Source: Sycon ciliatum (Eukaryota > Porifera > Calcarea > Leucosolenida > Sycettidae). From it: DNA of 64,000 nt. The stretch lies in assembly GCF_964019385.1 (NCBI RefSeq), contig NC_088655.1, forward strand, positions 25,046,109-25,110,108, written 5' to 3'. Positions 50,425-60,825 of the stretch are shown here, one piece after another (the stretch's first letter is position 1; each line of letters starts with the position of its first letter). The translations under genes and the position numbers were made by a program. The notes below the pieces were generated by a model. It saw only the letters and a program-made list of their open reading frames with translations, was not told the origin of the DNA and ran no database searches.

Positions 50425-52063
50425 TCAGGCTGAGAGTTCCCTCCATGATTGCTTGTCCAAAGCGCGCATCCTGAGCCCGCTCAGATCAGTCATGGTCTTC
50501 AGTGGCATGTCTCCCGGCAGCTGCGCTTGCCATGACTGCCGTGGCCAGGTTCGATTTCGGGCGTCCACGCACACCGGTGAAATCTCGACGGAAGTAGTTG
50601 TCCATTGCCTGCTGTGGTGGGGCATCTGAGGGCATCCTCAGAACATGACCCAACATCTGGAAACGGCGGACAGCAACGGTGTGCGAGAGTGGCTGTGTGT
50701 GTGCTCTGGAATATAGGTCTTTGTTGGAGATGATGGCGGGATACCTAATTCCGAACAAGTTCCGTAGTTGACGTCTATGGAAGGCGTTCAGCTTCTCCAG
50801 TGCAGCTTCCGTCAGTCCCCAGGTTTCGCAGTTGTATAACAGTGTTGGTACTTGACGATGGCATTGTAGAGACGAAGCCGCGTTTCCTCGGATACAAGTT
50901 GACGTCGTATCCAGAGCGAATACATGCGGCCGTACGATGTTGATGCCTGGTCCATTCGTCGGCTCAAGTCCTCCTCTTCCCCCAAGAGAGAGCCAAGTTG
51001 CTTCGATCTTCGCCATTCGGTGGTGGATGCAGAGATGTGAAGCCACTCTGTTTTGCTGCTGTAATGTTGAGTGACCAGTCACCCAGGCCGTCAGCTATCA
51101 CGGTTAGGGAGTTGGCAAGCCATTGTCGCTCAGTCGAATAGAAGGAAATGTCATCGGCATATCCTGTTTCCTGTGGTATTGCTGCATCAGTGTCTGGCCG
51201 TGGTGGTAGTTTGCTTCGAGTCTCCCTCAGTGCTGCTTCCAGGTAGCAAACGAACAGAACCGGGCTCAGCCCATCACCCTGTGGTGTAACAAACGCCTCC
51301 GCTGAAGTGGCACCCACTTTCACAGAGAGTGTTGTACCATACAGCAAATGGTGAATCAGGCAAGCCTCGTCAGGTCCTGTAATCTCTGACATAACAGCAA
51401 GGAGCTTTCTGCGGCTAATGGTGTTGAATGCTTTCGACATGTCGAGGCCAAGGACGTGGCAAACCCACACGAAGTGGGTGGCTTTAGCTGAAATCCAGCG
51501 CTGTGTCCATACCACATCGGCAGTGCAACTGCCAGGCCTGAAACCAGACGAAGTGGATCCATGATAATGCGACACACATGATGTAATACATTTGAGCACA
51601 ACGAGTGAAATGACCTTGCGCAATGTGTTCAGCAATACAATCGGTCTCAGGTTTGCAACTGGTCCCCGTGTTTGTTTTGGTAACAGTATCAATATGCCTG
51701 GACCAATAACACTACACAGGTCGTCGCCCTTGGTGATGCTGTTGTTGATCATGATGGTGATGATCGGGGGGATGTATCAGCACCGTACTCGAGGAGTTCT
51801 GCGCATACACCATGCGGCCCACATGCTTTCTGACTTCGCAGTCGCCTCAAAGCCGCCTCTACTTCTTCAGTGGAAACGGGCGTCTCCAGTGTGTGCGGAG
51901 CTGGCGGTGGCAGCAGGTCATCAGAAGTGTTGTACTGCCCCTGATAGTGAGCACGTATGCGAGATACCTTTTCCTCATCGCGCATGAGGATGTGACCAAC
52001 AGCCGACTCGACGAAGAGCTGCTGCGGCTTGCCACGTTTGAGCTGGGAGGATGCTATAAACAT
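50425..52063 (-). pseudogene. Non-LTR reverse transcriptase nLTR-C, three frames
   Basis: From 52063 down: LRRLRSQKACGPHGVCAELLEYG (region before RT), then frame 51752-50964 with ANLRPIVLLNTLRKVISLVVL, SGFRPGSCTADVVWTQRW, GLDMSKAFNTI, TPQGDGLSPVLFVCYLEAALRE and the catalytic GYADDISFY. Frame 51082-50486 has the end domain with LYNCETWGLTEAALEKLNAFHRR, RRFQMLGHVLRMP and GVRGRPKSN. Two frameshifts break it. The endonuclease is missing. The clade is uncertain, and it differs from the CR1/L2-like copies. Confidence 0.85.
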
Positions 52064-52769
52064 TTGCGCGGACGTTGGAGCGCTCTCAACCGCCTCGGCA
52101 TTACATTACATTACAATGTCATTACAATGTTACACTAAATTCAAGCCGATCGAGACGAACAAGCCGACAGCTGAACATGCATTAAGGCTGCGTTGACACG
52201 GAGACGAAACGAAACGAAACGGAACGAAAACGGGCTAGCCTCGAATCGTTTTCAAACCGTTTACACGAGTACGGCAAACCGTTTTGATCCGTTTACACGA
52301 AAACGGAAAACGGGCTATCAGGCTGGAGTTAGCACGTGCTTGCTTGGTGCAAGAGCGGGAAGTAACACGTTAGTTGGAGTTGGTACGTGCTGGTGGTCGC
52401 AAAGGTCAGGTATTTCCCGCGAAATATAGTCCCGCGCGGAATGGTTTCCATGACCGCGTTCCGTTTCCAATCATTTTCACTGTTTTCACCGTTTACACGA
52501 GAACGAAAACCTTTTGAAAACGTTTCAAAACACTTTGAAGTGCGTTTCCATTTCGTTCCGTTAAGGTATCGTTTTCGGGCGTTGTCGTGTAAACGATAGT
52601 AGTAAACGCAACGATTTCGTTCCGTTTAGGTCCTACTTCGTTGTCGTATAAACACATTCAGCCTCATTTCCCGCCAAAACCAACCCTTCCCAGAACCTCT
52701 TTGGCCTTTTTCTTCGCTCCGTTTGTGAACCGTTTCAATTTGCATTTCTCTGACATTCTTGTCACTACC

Positions 52770-53878
52770 ATGGCCTCGAAAGTACTACCACCTGCTGAGA
52801 GCAGCGTGCATGCCTCGCTGAGCGGAAACTCAGTGGCATCGGGCGGTGACCCGGGTTCCGATCACTCGGATCACTCGGAGCTGGACGGAAATCCAGCTAC
52901 TGAGTTAGATGATTATGCTCAACAGGAGCTTGAACGGCCGTGGCTGAGCGGAAACTCAGCACGGTCCGGTTTGGCGGACGGAAATCCGCCTGTAGACTTA
53001 GCCCGATCGTCAGCTACTGACGCTGTTTTCGATCCGGAGGCGCTGGCGACTGCCAGCAGGTTATACGTATTTGAGGCTCCTGCCGTGGTGCGGGATCATG
53101 TTGACAAAAATTTCCGTCGTACTTTGTCCGAGCCCGTAAGGCTATGTCGGAGGCTCATCCGAGACCTCGCACAGACTCGTTGGTAACACCGAAAGTTGAC
53201 GATTCTGTTGCAACGTGGCTGGGTGCTGCATATCCGCGCCAGACGGATGGCCAGTTGAGTACCCTGCAGAACGCACTCCACCAGGCTGCGGGGCCAGTGT
53301 CGTGTTTGTGGGCCTCATTGGAGTCGGACCCGTCAGTGCAGACTGGTAGTGTGCCAGCCACTGACATTATTCCGGAAGTGAAAAATGTAATACAACGCAC
53401 CCTGGTACTGCTGGGACATGCAAATGCATCCCTGTCAAAAATGAGGCGCAATTGGCTAATCGAGTCCAAGGACAAGTTCTTGGCTAAGAGTTGTCGTGAC
53501 GATGAGCTGCCGGAGACTGGAAATCTCCTCTTCGGCGAGACGTTTTCCGCCAAGACCGTGGAAAAGGTCAAGTCAGGCAATGCGCTAGCGGATGCTTCGC
53601 GCCTACTCTCGCGAGCACAGCCTCGCCGTGAACCCCGCTTCCAAAGCACCCAACAGTCCCGTCCGTTCCGCCGTGACACCGGCACGTTCAGTGCCCGACC
53701 GCCTTTTCGGCGCGGGGGCTCCTCGGCATTCCGAGGTCATCGTTCGGGGGCCCCGTACCAGACGAATCGCACGTGGCGTCCGCAACAGTCGTCAGCACAA
53801 CAGTGGAAACACTCCCCTGCATATCGGACAGCCCGGCGAGACGGCACTCAGGGCCAATCGTTTTCAATAGTTGTCGTG
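52770..53878 (+). pseudogene. DIRS-type gag gene, one frameshift
   Basis: The ATG at 52770 opens an acidic, Ser/Gly/Asn-rich N-terminus with four LSGNS/LDGNP-like repeats. After an indel near 53133 the frame from 53144 continues: SEAHPRPRTDSLVTPKVDDS, ATWLGAAYPRQTDGQLSTLQ, AAGPVSCLWASLE, VIQRTLVLLGHANASLSKMRR, LLFGETF and an Arg/Gln-rich tail. This order (VPKVD..., AAGPL.CLWE, RALVLLGNA, R..LFG) is that of gag proteins of DIRS-like retroelements. No RT, RNase H, methylase or tyrosine recombinase is nearby. The last residues run into the TIR. The role would be RNA packaging; here it is orphaned. Confidence 0.72.
52817..52990 (+). other. Four hairpins with identical CGGAAA loops
   Basis: At 52817-52834, 52879-52898, 52943-52960 and 52973-52990, stems GCTGAG/CTCAGT, AGCTGGA/TCCAGCT, GCTGAG/CTCAGC and GGCGGA/TCCGCC each close the same CGGAAA loop. 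Stem bases change in compensating pairs. They coincide with the four LSGNS/LDGNP-type peptide repeats. Confidence 0.9.
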
Positions 53879-53987
53879 TAAACGCAGCCTAAAACGTTGC
53901 CTACAATGTACTTGTATCTGGAATACCGGATATCTCGAACTCCTACAAAATGTACGGTTACATCTGCATGTACTTCAAATGTACCTA

Positions 53988-54242
53988 CAGTCCATTTCAA
54001 AACTATAGATAGCGTAGTGTTTTTGAAATATTTCGAATTGGGCTGGAACGTTTTGAGAATAGTTTTCGGAATATTGCTCAGGTCCGCTCCACAATTACTC
54101 TCATTATAGTGTCTAAACGACTGGATAACAGACGCCCAATTTGGAAAAAATTATGCACAAATTGATCACAGATTTTATGTGGTATAGATGCTGGCATAAC
54201 AGTTTCTGCCTAGGTACGCATCTATAATTTTGAAATGGACTG
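53988..54242. mobile_element. MITE copy 2, 255 bp, TA duplication
   Basis: Same ends and interior as 2940-3197, TA at 53986-53987 and 54243-54244. Confidence 0.88.
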
Positions 54243-54318
54243 TAGCTACATGTCCAGTGTACATGGACCTCAAGTAAACTGACAGCAACGCGAACAAAAT
54301 CTCAGATGTATAATATTA

Positions 54319-54386
54319 GTGCAATAAAACCACTAGAGGAAACGCAAAAAGGTGACAAGATTACGTAACCAAAGGCGAGAAGGCGC
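54319..54386 (-). repeat. Fragment of the 311-bp hammerhead element, inverted
   Basis: Reverse complement of 41835-41900 with few changes. The ribozyme is not included. Confidence 0.75.
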
Positions 54387-54967
54387 TAAACAAAGTGTCA
54401 ACCTTAGAATACAACTTCAGCGGAACAACGTGCTCCTTCTGCTTACACAAAACAGGCTTATGAACACGTATACAAACTGCCTCACCTTTCTATGTATATT
54501 ATTATTATTATCAAATTTTTGATAGGGCATAATGTACATGTATGTGAAAAAGTAACATTGTTCCGAATAAGAACACTTACAATGTACTCTCAAAACTAGT
54601 ATAATTACTAGTGCCACTTGGTCAAGGATGTTTGCGTTCAACGGCAACTCCAAAGCAACAGCGAATCAGCTCACTGCCGTATCGCCCAATAGGCAAAACT
54701 AACACCAAAATGCAAAGGGATACTCCAGGAACTGCAAGTAAATCTGACACAAAACGTTCTATTATTCCACAGAGAAAGCTCCTTCCGATCTTGCTCGACC
54801 CTTCATTCATATGACAGCTGATTGGAACCTTCCCTCTAACTTCACCATGTTTACCTTTTTTGTCTGTAGGCACGTGCCATAATATATTAACTATAATACA
54901 CACTTCTAACGACCCACGTGCCCTTTGCTAGGCTACGACCAATCAGCAGCCTCGGAGAGCGGGCTTT

Positions 54968-55060
54968 ATTATTATTATTATTACGCACACACTCATGGCC
55001 AAGGTCAATCAAGGAGGAGATGAGGGCGATTATAGCCAGCCATGGCAAAAAAAGAAGAAA
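54968..55060 (-). mobile_element. L2-A family 3' tail
   Basis: (ATT)n at 54968-54983, followed by TAGCCAGCCATGGCAA, matches the L2-A 3' UTR (31236-31315). This is a 5'-truncated copy without coding sequence. Confidence 0.8.
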
Positions 55061-56610
55061 AAAAAAGAAGAAGAAAAAAGAAAAACAAGTGTAAATCAGA
55101 ACAACAACAATAAAAGAAGAGATTGGGCTGCAAATCAAGTTGTATTATTAGGTTTACGGGAAATGGTCGGAGAGATCACGAACAAAAGCAGAAATGTTAT
55201 CACATGATTGCATTTTTTGGGGAAGCGAGTCCCAGAGACAATATTCCATCAAAGCCCGCTGTCAGGGGCAACCTGTACGAGAAAACCATCAAAGCCCGCT
55301 GCCATTGGCAACTGTACGACAAAACCATAAAAGCCCTGATCATGCCTAATGTGATCTCAGTCTTTTCAAGGTAATCTGGCTATAAGAACAAGAAACTGAT
55401 AGGGGTGGTAGTCTGTGGGCCAAGTGGCAAAAATGTGAATTTTCTTTCCGAGGAAGAGAGCACCGCAATTTTTTTACCCAGTCGATAGATGGGCCGGCAT
55501 ACATTGAAAAACCACTTGTTGTCTTTCCTGATTTTGTCCAAGGGTTGCACTGGGAGTAAAACTAAATTCAGCGCTGGTTCCTATGGTAACCGGAACCTAA
55601 AATGGACTTTCTGGCTAATTGTAATGTTTTTTTGGCAATATAACTTTTCTGGAGGGTCATGTAAACAGAATGTTTCCTTCCTGGATCTGACTGGAAGGCG
55701 AAAAACATGATTTGCACTAGAAAAACTCAAAACTGAGCAAACTGCACCATACATGTACATGTACATGCACATACACTACATGTACGAGTGCAATACAGTC
55801 TGTCAATAGCATGAGACCGTACACAATAACTATTTTGAAGTATAAAGGAGTCATTGCATGCCATTTCATCAGAACATGACTGGCTGCAGCATGTAGCAGT
55901 CACTTTTCTGATCACTTTGTCTGATCTAATAATATCTCAGACGGATCCATGCAACGTACAGAATATTCAGAATATGCCGGCGTATTGTGCAGTGTATATT
56001 GATTGCAGATTGTCCACAGAAAGAAACACAACACTGAACGTCTGCACAAGTCGCTGCAAACCAGATAGACAACCCATAGAGAATGATCAACAATACAAAA
56101 ACATGACAGTCTGGACACACATGTATTGCTAATGAAGTAAATACACTGGCAGACCAGAGTTGAAAGACCGTGTGATCCAAGAAGACCATGCCGACCGTTG
56201 TGACTGTTAATGCGACAGACTTCATCTTCGTAACACTGGCTTATGACTACTCCTTCATAACACAAATGTGTGGCATCATCCAGATGAAATGAAGCAGTTT
56301 AGAGTGATGGTGAACATTGTGTGCGGATGAAGGCGCGTATCTGGCATAGGTCATGGGGGCACGTGCACCTCCCTAAAAAATTACACCTTGGTTCAGCATG
56401 CACCGTTATGACCATGAAAGACATGGACCAGCCAGCCTACACATACATTGAATGCGGCCATGCATCCCCTAAAAGGGGGACCAGCTATGCCCCTGAATCC
56501 TGTCCACATGATTGGTTGCAGGGAAAGCAGGTGGAACGGATCACGAGAGTAGGATAAAAACTGGGAAGATATTGGTAGTTACATTGTACCACAGTTGAGC
56601 GCTTTCGCCT
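55061..56610. other. No gene seen
   Basis: It contains a short tandem AAAACCATCAAAGCCCGCTG duplication (55283 area, two near copies) and a TACATGTACATGTACATG stretch near 55750. The open frames are short and unlike known proteins. Confidence 0.5.
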
Positions 56611-56720
56611 TGTTGTTGTTGTATACTTTATTTATAGTGGAAATCAAAACAGGCAAAATGCCTAATAACATTGGACCCACTGTGAATAACATGTTAAAGG
56701 ATATTGTGGAGAAAAAAAAA
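56611..56720 (-). mobile_element. Non-LTR 3' tail with GGCAAAATGCC hairpin
   Basis: A TTGTTGTTG run and the CAGGCAAAATGCCTAA hairpin resemble the nLTR-B 3' end (CAGGCAAATTTGCCTAA at about 46280). Probably a short 5'-truncated copy of a related element. Confidence 0.55.
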
Positions 56721-56811
56721 AAGAGAAAGGAAAAAAATGACGGAAGGTTGGTTGGTTGGCAGCCTTGATGGAATGAAGGCTGACACAGCTGCAGGAGACA
56801 CTGCTGTATTT

Positions 56812-57770
56812 GTATTTGTATTTGTATTTATATCATTATCTCATGGCACATCATGATGACGGCCAGTAAAACTGAGACAAGGGTGAAAGCCAACCACAGC
56901 AGTAAAACAGATAAAAGAATACAAATAAGAGGCAAAGAAGGCAAAGGAGGAGACAAACCAGCAGGATATACATGGAACCTATAATTGAGCAGAGATTTTA
57001 GCAACAAAATTATCCATCGACGTGCTGGTCTTGGCCTGCGTTGGTAATGTTGCCCAAAGCACATAGCCAGCAAAGATCGGGGATCTAGTGAATAGGGTGG
57101 AGGCAGCGCGTGGGAGACTGAGTGAGTTCCGGGTATTCCGTGTTTCGGAGAACCAATTATAAGCCTGCATATGCAAGGGTATTTTATTTAGTAATATTTT
57201 ATGTATGAGAACACGGAGGTGGTACTTATGTCGAGTGGAAAGGGGACTGATCTTGGCAATTTCGTAAAGACTAGCGGAGGGAAAGCGACGATCTTTGCTA
57301 AATAAGATTTTAAGGAGCATGCGGTTATGGGTTTCTAGCTTGTTCAATACAGTAGTAGTTATGCCAGACCAAGCAGTATCACAGTAGTCAAGTAAGGGCA
57401 ATATATAGCAACGATAAAACAAGCGTTTGCAAGAAAGAGGAAGATGTCTACAGTGGGCTTGAAGAGCCCCAAGGATGGAGCTTGTGCGCTTGCAGACATA
57501 CTGCACATGGGGTGACCACGACAATTTAGAGTCAATAATAACGCCAAGATGCTTATGCTCTTCAACAATACGAATAGCAACACTTGAAGAAGGAAGACAA
57601 AGTGGCAGGGAAGGGGGAGAAGGGGAAATGTACATAGCTGCCGTTTTATCAACGTTTGGCTGCAAAAAGCTGAGTTGTGAACATGTGCGCGCGTTGAGAT
57701 GGCTGCACAAGTATGCCATTTGCACAGAGGGTTGGGACTTCTCCCAACAATGTTTCTTCGCACAGATCAT
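56812..57770 (-). pseudogene. CR1/L2-like RT C-terminal part, 5'-truncated (nLTR-D)
   Basis: The frame 57770-56979 encodes the region after the RT palm: HKHLGVIIDSKLSWSPHVQYVC, LFYRCYILPLLDYCDTAW, LLKILFSKDRRFPSASLY, VLIHKILLNKIPLHM and LPRAASTLFTRSPIF, close in layout to L2-A ORF2. The 5' boundary is near 57780. The 3' end is a TTTGTA-type repeat at about 56812-56828. EN and RT motifs are absent. Confidence 0.88.
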
Positions 57771-57879
57771 TGCCGATCACGACTCCCATGGGAAGATACG
57801 CTGCAGTTGCTTGCTGATTATTGGCTTGGCATCCAGCCAACGCAGTGTTGAGCTCTAAACCTGTATGCATGCAGCACCG

Positions 57880-59153
57880 TGGCCAAGGTGGTTCACCATA
57901 CTGATGCTGGTATAAAGGTTTGAACTTTAAAACATATGGTGCAAAGCAACACTTGCGGCAAGAGTAATGTGCTTCTGGGCTGTACTGCAGTACAGCCGCA
58001 CATGAAAACTAATCTTCCCCAAGCGAGCAGGTCTGGCGGTGCAACTTTGGACTAGTGTGACATTGTCATCTGTCTCTGTAGCCTGAGTTGCATCTCCGAT
58101 TGTAAGTGCTTAACCCTCCTCTATATCCTCCTCCCCTCGTCGTGATGGCTGGCGAGTTGATGAAAAGACGAAGAACGTGCTTACAAATGAGTTACAATGC
58201 ATCGCTGCATAGACACACTCAGATTCAATAGTCATATCGGCCTAACGAAGATGATTTCATCCTCAAAGTAGTCAAGCCCATACTGAGGCATTTGTTGCAG
58301 TACACCGTTCCAGATTTGAAGCTCTCGTACAGATTGCGATAATAGTTATGCAGTACTGCGTATGATGAGACGAGAGATCGGCCAATGGCAACTTGGTCAT
58401 TTCGTCTTTTCTCATATTTGCTGCTTGTAAGAACTTGGCAGAAGCATGTATTCATATTAGCTTGTTGATCGGACTGCGTTCTTCCGGTATGATTGCTGCC
58501 GTTTCACCTTTCCCAAATGTGCAGCTCTTCGTCCTGGGAGCTAACGTTATGACGGGAGCAGCTAGAGAAGAGCGTGTGGGGGGGGGGGGGGGCGACGCGA
58601 AAGCCTCCATTTCCAGGCGAAACATCACTTCCACAAGGCTCCCTGCGCTCAGCTTTTAAAATTATCTTCAGCAACAGCTTCATTTGTTGATTTGTTCCAA
58701 ATTATTTCACGCAATTTTCCACATCAATATCTGTGTGAAGGGCTCCAACTCCTCATCACGACGCGTTATTGCTACTTGCCCACAGACTTCCAAAGATTCA
58801 CTTCAAATTCAAGAGGTACAGACAATAGCCCAGTGCACACCAATGTCATGCAGAGCTACACAGCATCCTTTGGAATATTGGAGAAACGGAAAGCAAGAAA
58901 CAATCCAGAAATGGAAGGACGTGGAGATGGCTCAACATAATCACTGCAACAAACTGGGTGACCTGTCAGTGTCGGTGTCACGCGATCAGTTCTCAAACCT
59001 GGATCGAACAGCTGAGATGCATAGGCCCATTGCGTAATGATGTCATGCGTGCGCGACCAACCTGGAAAGTGCCGAGTTGTGGGCAGAAGCAAACCTCGGC
59101 CGTGTCAGCTGCTTCTGCAAGTAACACTTTTCGTAGTCTTTTGTTTGTCGGAG
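57880..59153. other. No recognised gene; poly-G run
   Basis: G13-14 lies at about 58579-58592. Frames here are short and without domain resemblance. Part may be a promoter or upstream region of the following exon. Confidence 0.4.
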
Positions 59154-59326
59154 ATGGAGGCGCAGGCTGTGAAGCTCTCCGAGGATGATGTGCCTGGAGC
59201 ATCGTTAGGTCGGAATCCTGATGACTCTCAACGCTTGGCAAGTCAACTTTCCGTGAAAGAATTGAAGCGTTGGCTAGCTTGTCGTAATGCTCGTCGATCG
59301 GGAACGAAACCTGAATTGCTGAAAAG
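59154..59326 (+). CDS. Possible first exon with SAP-like DNA-binding motif
   Basis: The ATG at 59154 starts MEAQAVKLSEDDVPG, followed by LSVKELKRWLACRNARRSG and TKPELLKR, which fits a SAP motif (two helices with the conserved Leu, Leu and Gly). The exon ends at AAAAG|GTGAGA, a strong donor at 59326/59327. The gypsy element GypD begins about 60 bp downstream, so it would lie in the first intron. No second exon is seen before the window ends. Alternatively this is part of a multicopy SAP-containing transposon gene. Confidence 0.45.
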
Positions 59327-59384
59327 GTGAGATGTGTGCTGGGATTTTTCTTTAGACCTAATTGCAAGACGGTATGGTAATACA

Positions 59385-59597
59385 TGTAGTGAGTAGAACC
59401 GGGAAGTAACATTGTTTGGGTTTTATGGCACATCGCCTTGTAATAGTTTTACCTTGACACTTCTTGCTTGTATTATGGTAACACCTTGTGTTCCTACTAT
59501 TCTCACTCCTGCGGTTCTCGCCTTTCTTTTGCTTTATAACCTCTGGTTTGAACATCATTCGGGGAATTCTCCAATCAATCAAGCCTATACTGTTACA
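59385..59597 (+). repeat. GypD 5' LTR (start approximate)
   Basis: The end ...CTGTTACA at 59597 is shared with GypA, one base before the PBS. A TG at 59385 gives a plausible 213-bp LTR. Confidence 0.6.
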
Positions 59598-59598
59598 C

Positions 59599-59617
59599 TG
59601 GTAGCTTGAGGATGGTT
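59599..59617 (+). other. GypD primer-binding site (initiator tRNA-Met)
   Basis: TGGTAGCTTGAGGATGGTT matches the initiator tRNA-Met complement except around bases 8-9. The gag ATG (59612) lies within it. Confidence 0.85.
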
Positions 59618-60502
59618 GAGATCATCGTTTGCCCTTTGACGTGCCTTGTGCTCCTGGCCGCTACTGTTTTGCTATACGCCGCTTTCCGTGAGATCCGCCG
59701 CGCTCGGGACAACGTGGCTGCTACAGTTGGACGACATCAATTACCTGCTACATCAAGCTCAAGTCCTCCGGATCTAGCCCCGTGCCGATCGCGTTCTCTC
59801 TCCCAGACAAGCCCGAGCGTCAAACGCGTTACCAAAGAACCGAATATTTTCCATGGCAACCCTTCCGAGTTCAAAGAGTGGGTATTTACGGTCGAGTTAG
59901 CCTTGAAGTGCTCACCTCAAGGTGACCCGGAGAACCAAGTTAACTTTGCGGCTAGCTACCTCGCTGGGAATGCGCGTCTTTGGCTAATTTCTTCCATGGA
60001 AGCAGGTGAGCAATTTTCGGATTGGCATTCTTTGAAAAGCGCCCTAGCGCGAGTGTATGGCCCTCACTATGACGGGGAAAGAGTGCGGTTGGATATGTTC
60101 TCTATCCAACAGCGTGGGTCAATTGAATCGTACGTAACGGAGTTTTCTCGGCTAAGTTTACAGGTGCCGGAACTTGACGAACTCTCCAGAGCCTTGCTAT
60201 TTGTCAAAGGCCTGCACGGTAACATGCGGACCTTGGTAGTGAAGGAACACCCCACTATACTGTCAGCCGCCGTTCAGGCAGCGCTAGCAGTCGCCTCAGA
60301 CAGCCGATTTCAGCGCACACCACCACTGGCGACCGCGCCAGGATTCGCACCACCATCAGGTAGCAGAAAGCTAACAAAACTAAGCCCCGAGGAACGTGAG
60401 ACATTACGAGCCCAGGGGGGCTGCTTTGCATGTCGTCGACCAGGCCATATGGCCCAGAATTGCCCGCAGCATCGAGATCACCCAAGCGGTGGACGTCAGT
60501 AA
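59612..60502 (+). CDS. GypD gag with N-terminal membrane-like segment, 296 aa
   Basis: Intact. I choose ATG 59612 (MVEIIVCPL) over the upstream TTG because GypA starts at the same point. Residues 2-24 are strongly hydrophobic and followed by Arg-rich FREIRRAR, a predicted signal-anchor. The capsid-like region has NIFHGNPSEFKEWVFTVELAL, NARLWLISSMEAGEQFSDW and FSRLSLQVPELDE. A zinc knuckle CFACRRPGHMAQNC is near the end. Pol follows in the -1 frame with about 70 nt overlap. A membrane-anchored gag is unusual for Ty3/gypsy, which normally assembles in the cytoplasm. Confidence 0.9.
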   Translation: MVEIIVCPLTCLVLLAATVLLYAAFREIRRARDNVAATVGRHQLPATSSSSPPDLAPCRSRSLSQTSPSVKRVTKEPNIFHGNPSEFKEWVFTVELALKCSPQGDPENQVNFAASYLAGNARLWLISSMEAGEQFSDWHSLKSALARVYGPHYDGERVRLDMFSIQQRGSIESYVTEFSRLSLQVPELDELSRALLFVKGLHGNMRTLVVKEHPTILSAAVQAALAVASDSRFQRTPPLATAPGFAPPSGSRKLTKLSPEERETLRAQGGCFACRRPGHMAQNCPQHRDHPSGGRQ

Positions 60503-60825
60503 GGCCGATGCGATTACTGACGCATCAAGAAAAGGCATCACCTGCGTGTAGTGTGTGCTCCGTCTCTACCCGTAACCGATTCAGTAGCCTCGCTGTGGAG
60601 GATGTTGACGATGATGCTGAATGCTCCGAAGCCAATTTCAAGCGAGATGTTACACCAACTATTGAGGCCCAGGTTACCAGCGTCAATGTGGAAACGGAAC
60701 ATGAGCTCCTGCGTGTAGAAGGCAAAATCAACGGTCGTCGCGCGCTTATGTTAATAGATTCGGGCTCGACCCATGATTTCATTGCCGAACAGTTTGCCAG
60801 GAGAGTGAACCTGCCAACCGAAATT
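60503..60825 (+). pseudogene. GypD protease, internally deleted
   Basis: The frame (open from 60430) has NRFSSLAVEDV, HELLRVEGKINGRRALMLIDSGSTHDFIAEQF and then jumps. Compared with GypA, about 85 codons of the protease C-terminal half and the following region are missing, and the frame shifts at about 60830. The active-site DSG is kept. Confidence 0.85.

Larger units (their letters stand above)
52186..53889. mobile_element. TIR element with TAA duplication carrying a gag gene
   Basis: The ends GGCTGCGTTGACACG (52186) and the inverse of GGCTGCGTTTACACG (ending 53889) are flanked by TAA at 52183-52185 and 53890-53892. A 3-bp TWA duplication fits Harbinger-type elements. The left 480 bp are full of CGTTTACACGA/GAAACG motifs and close with an internal inverse end (to 52663). 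So the left part may be a complete MITE, with the gag lying between it and a second right end. No transposase. Confidence 0.7.
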
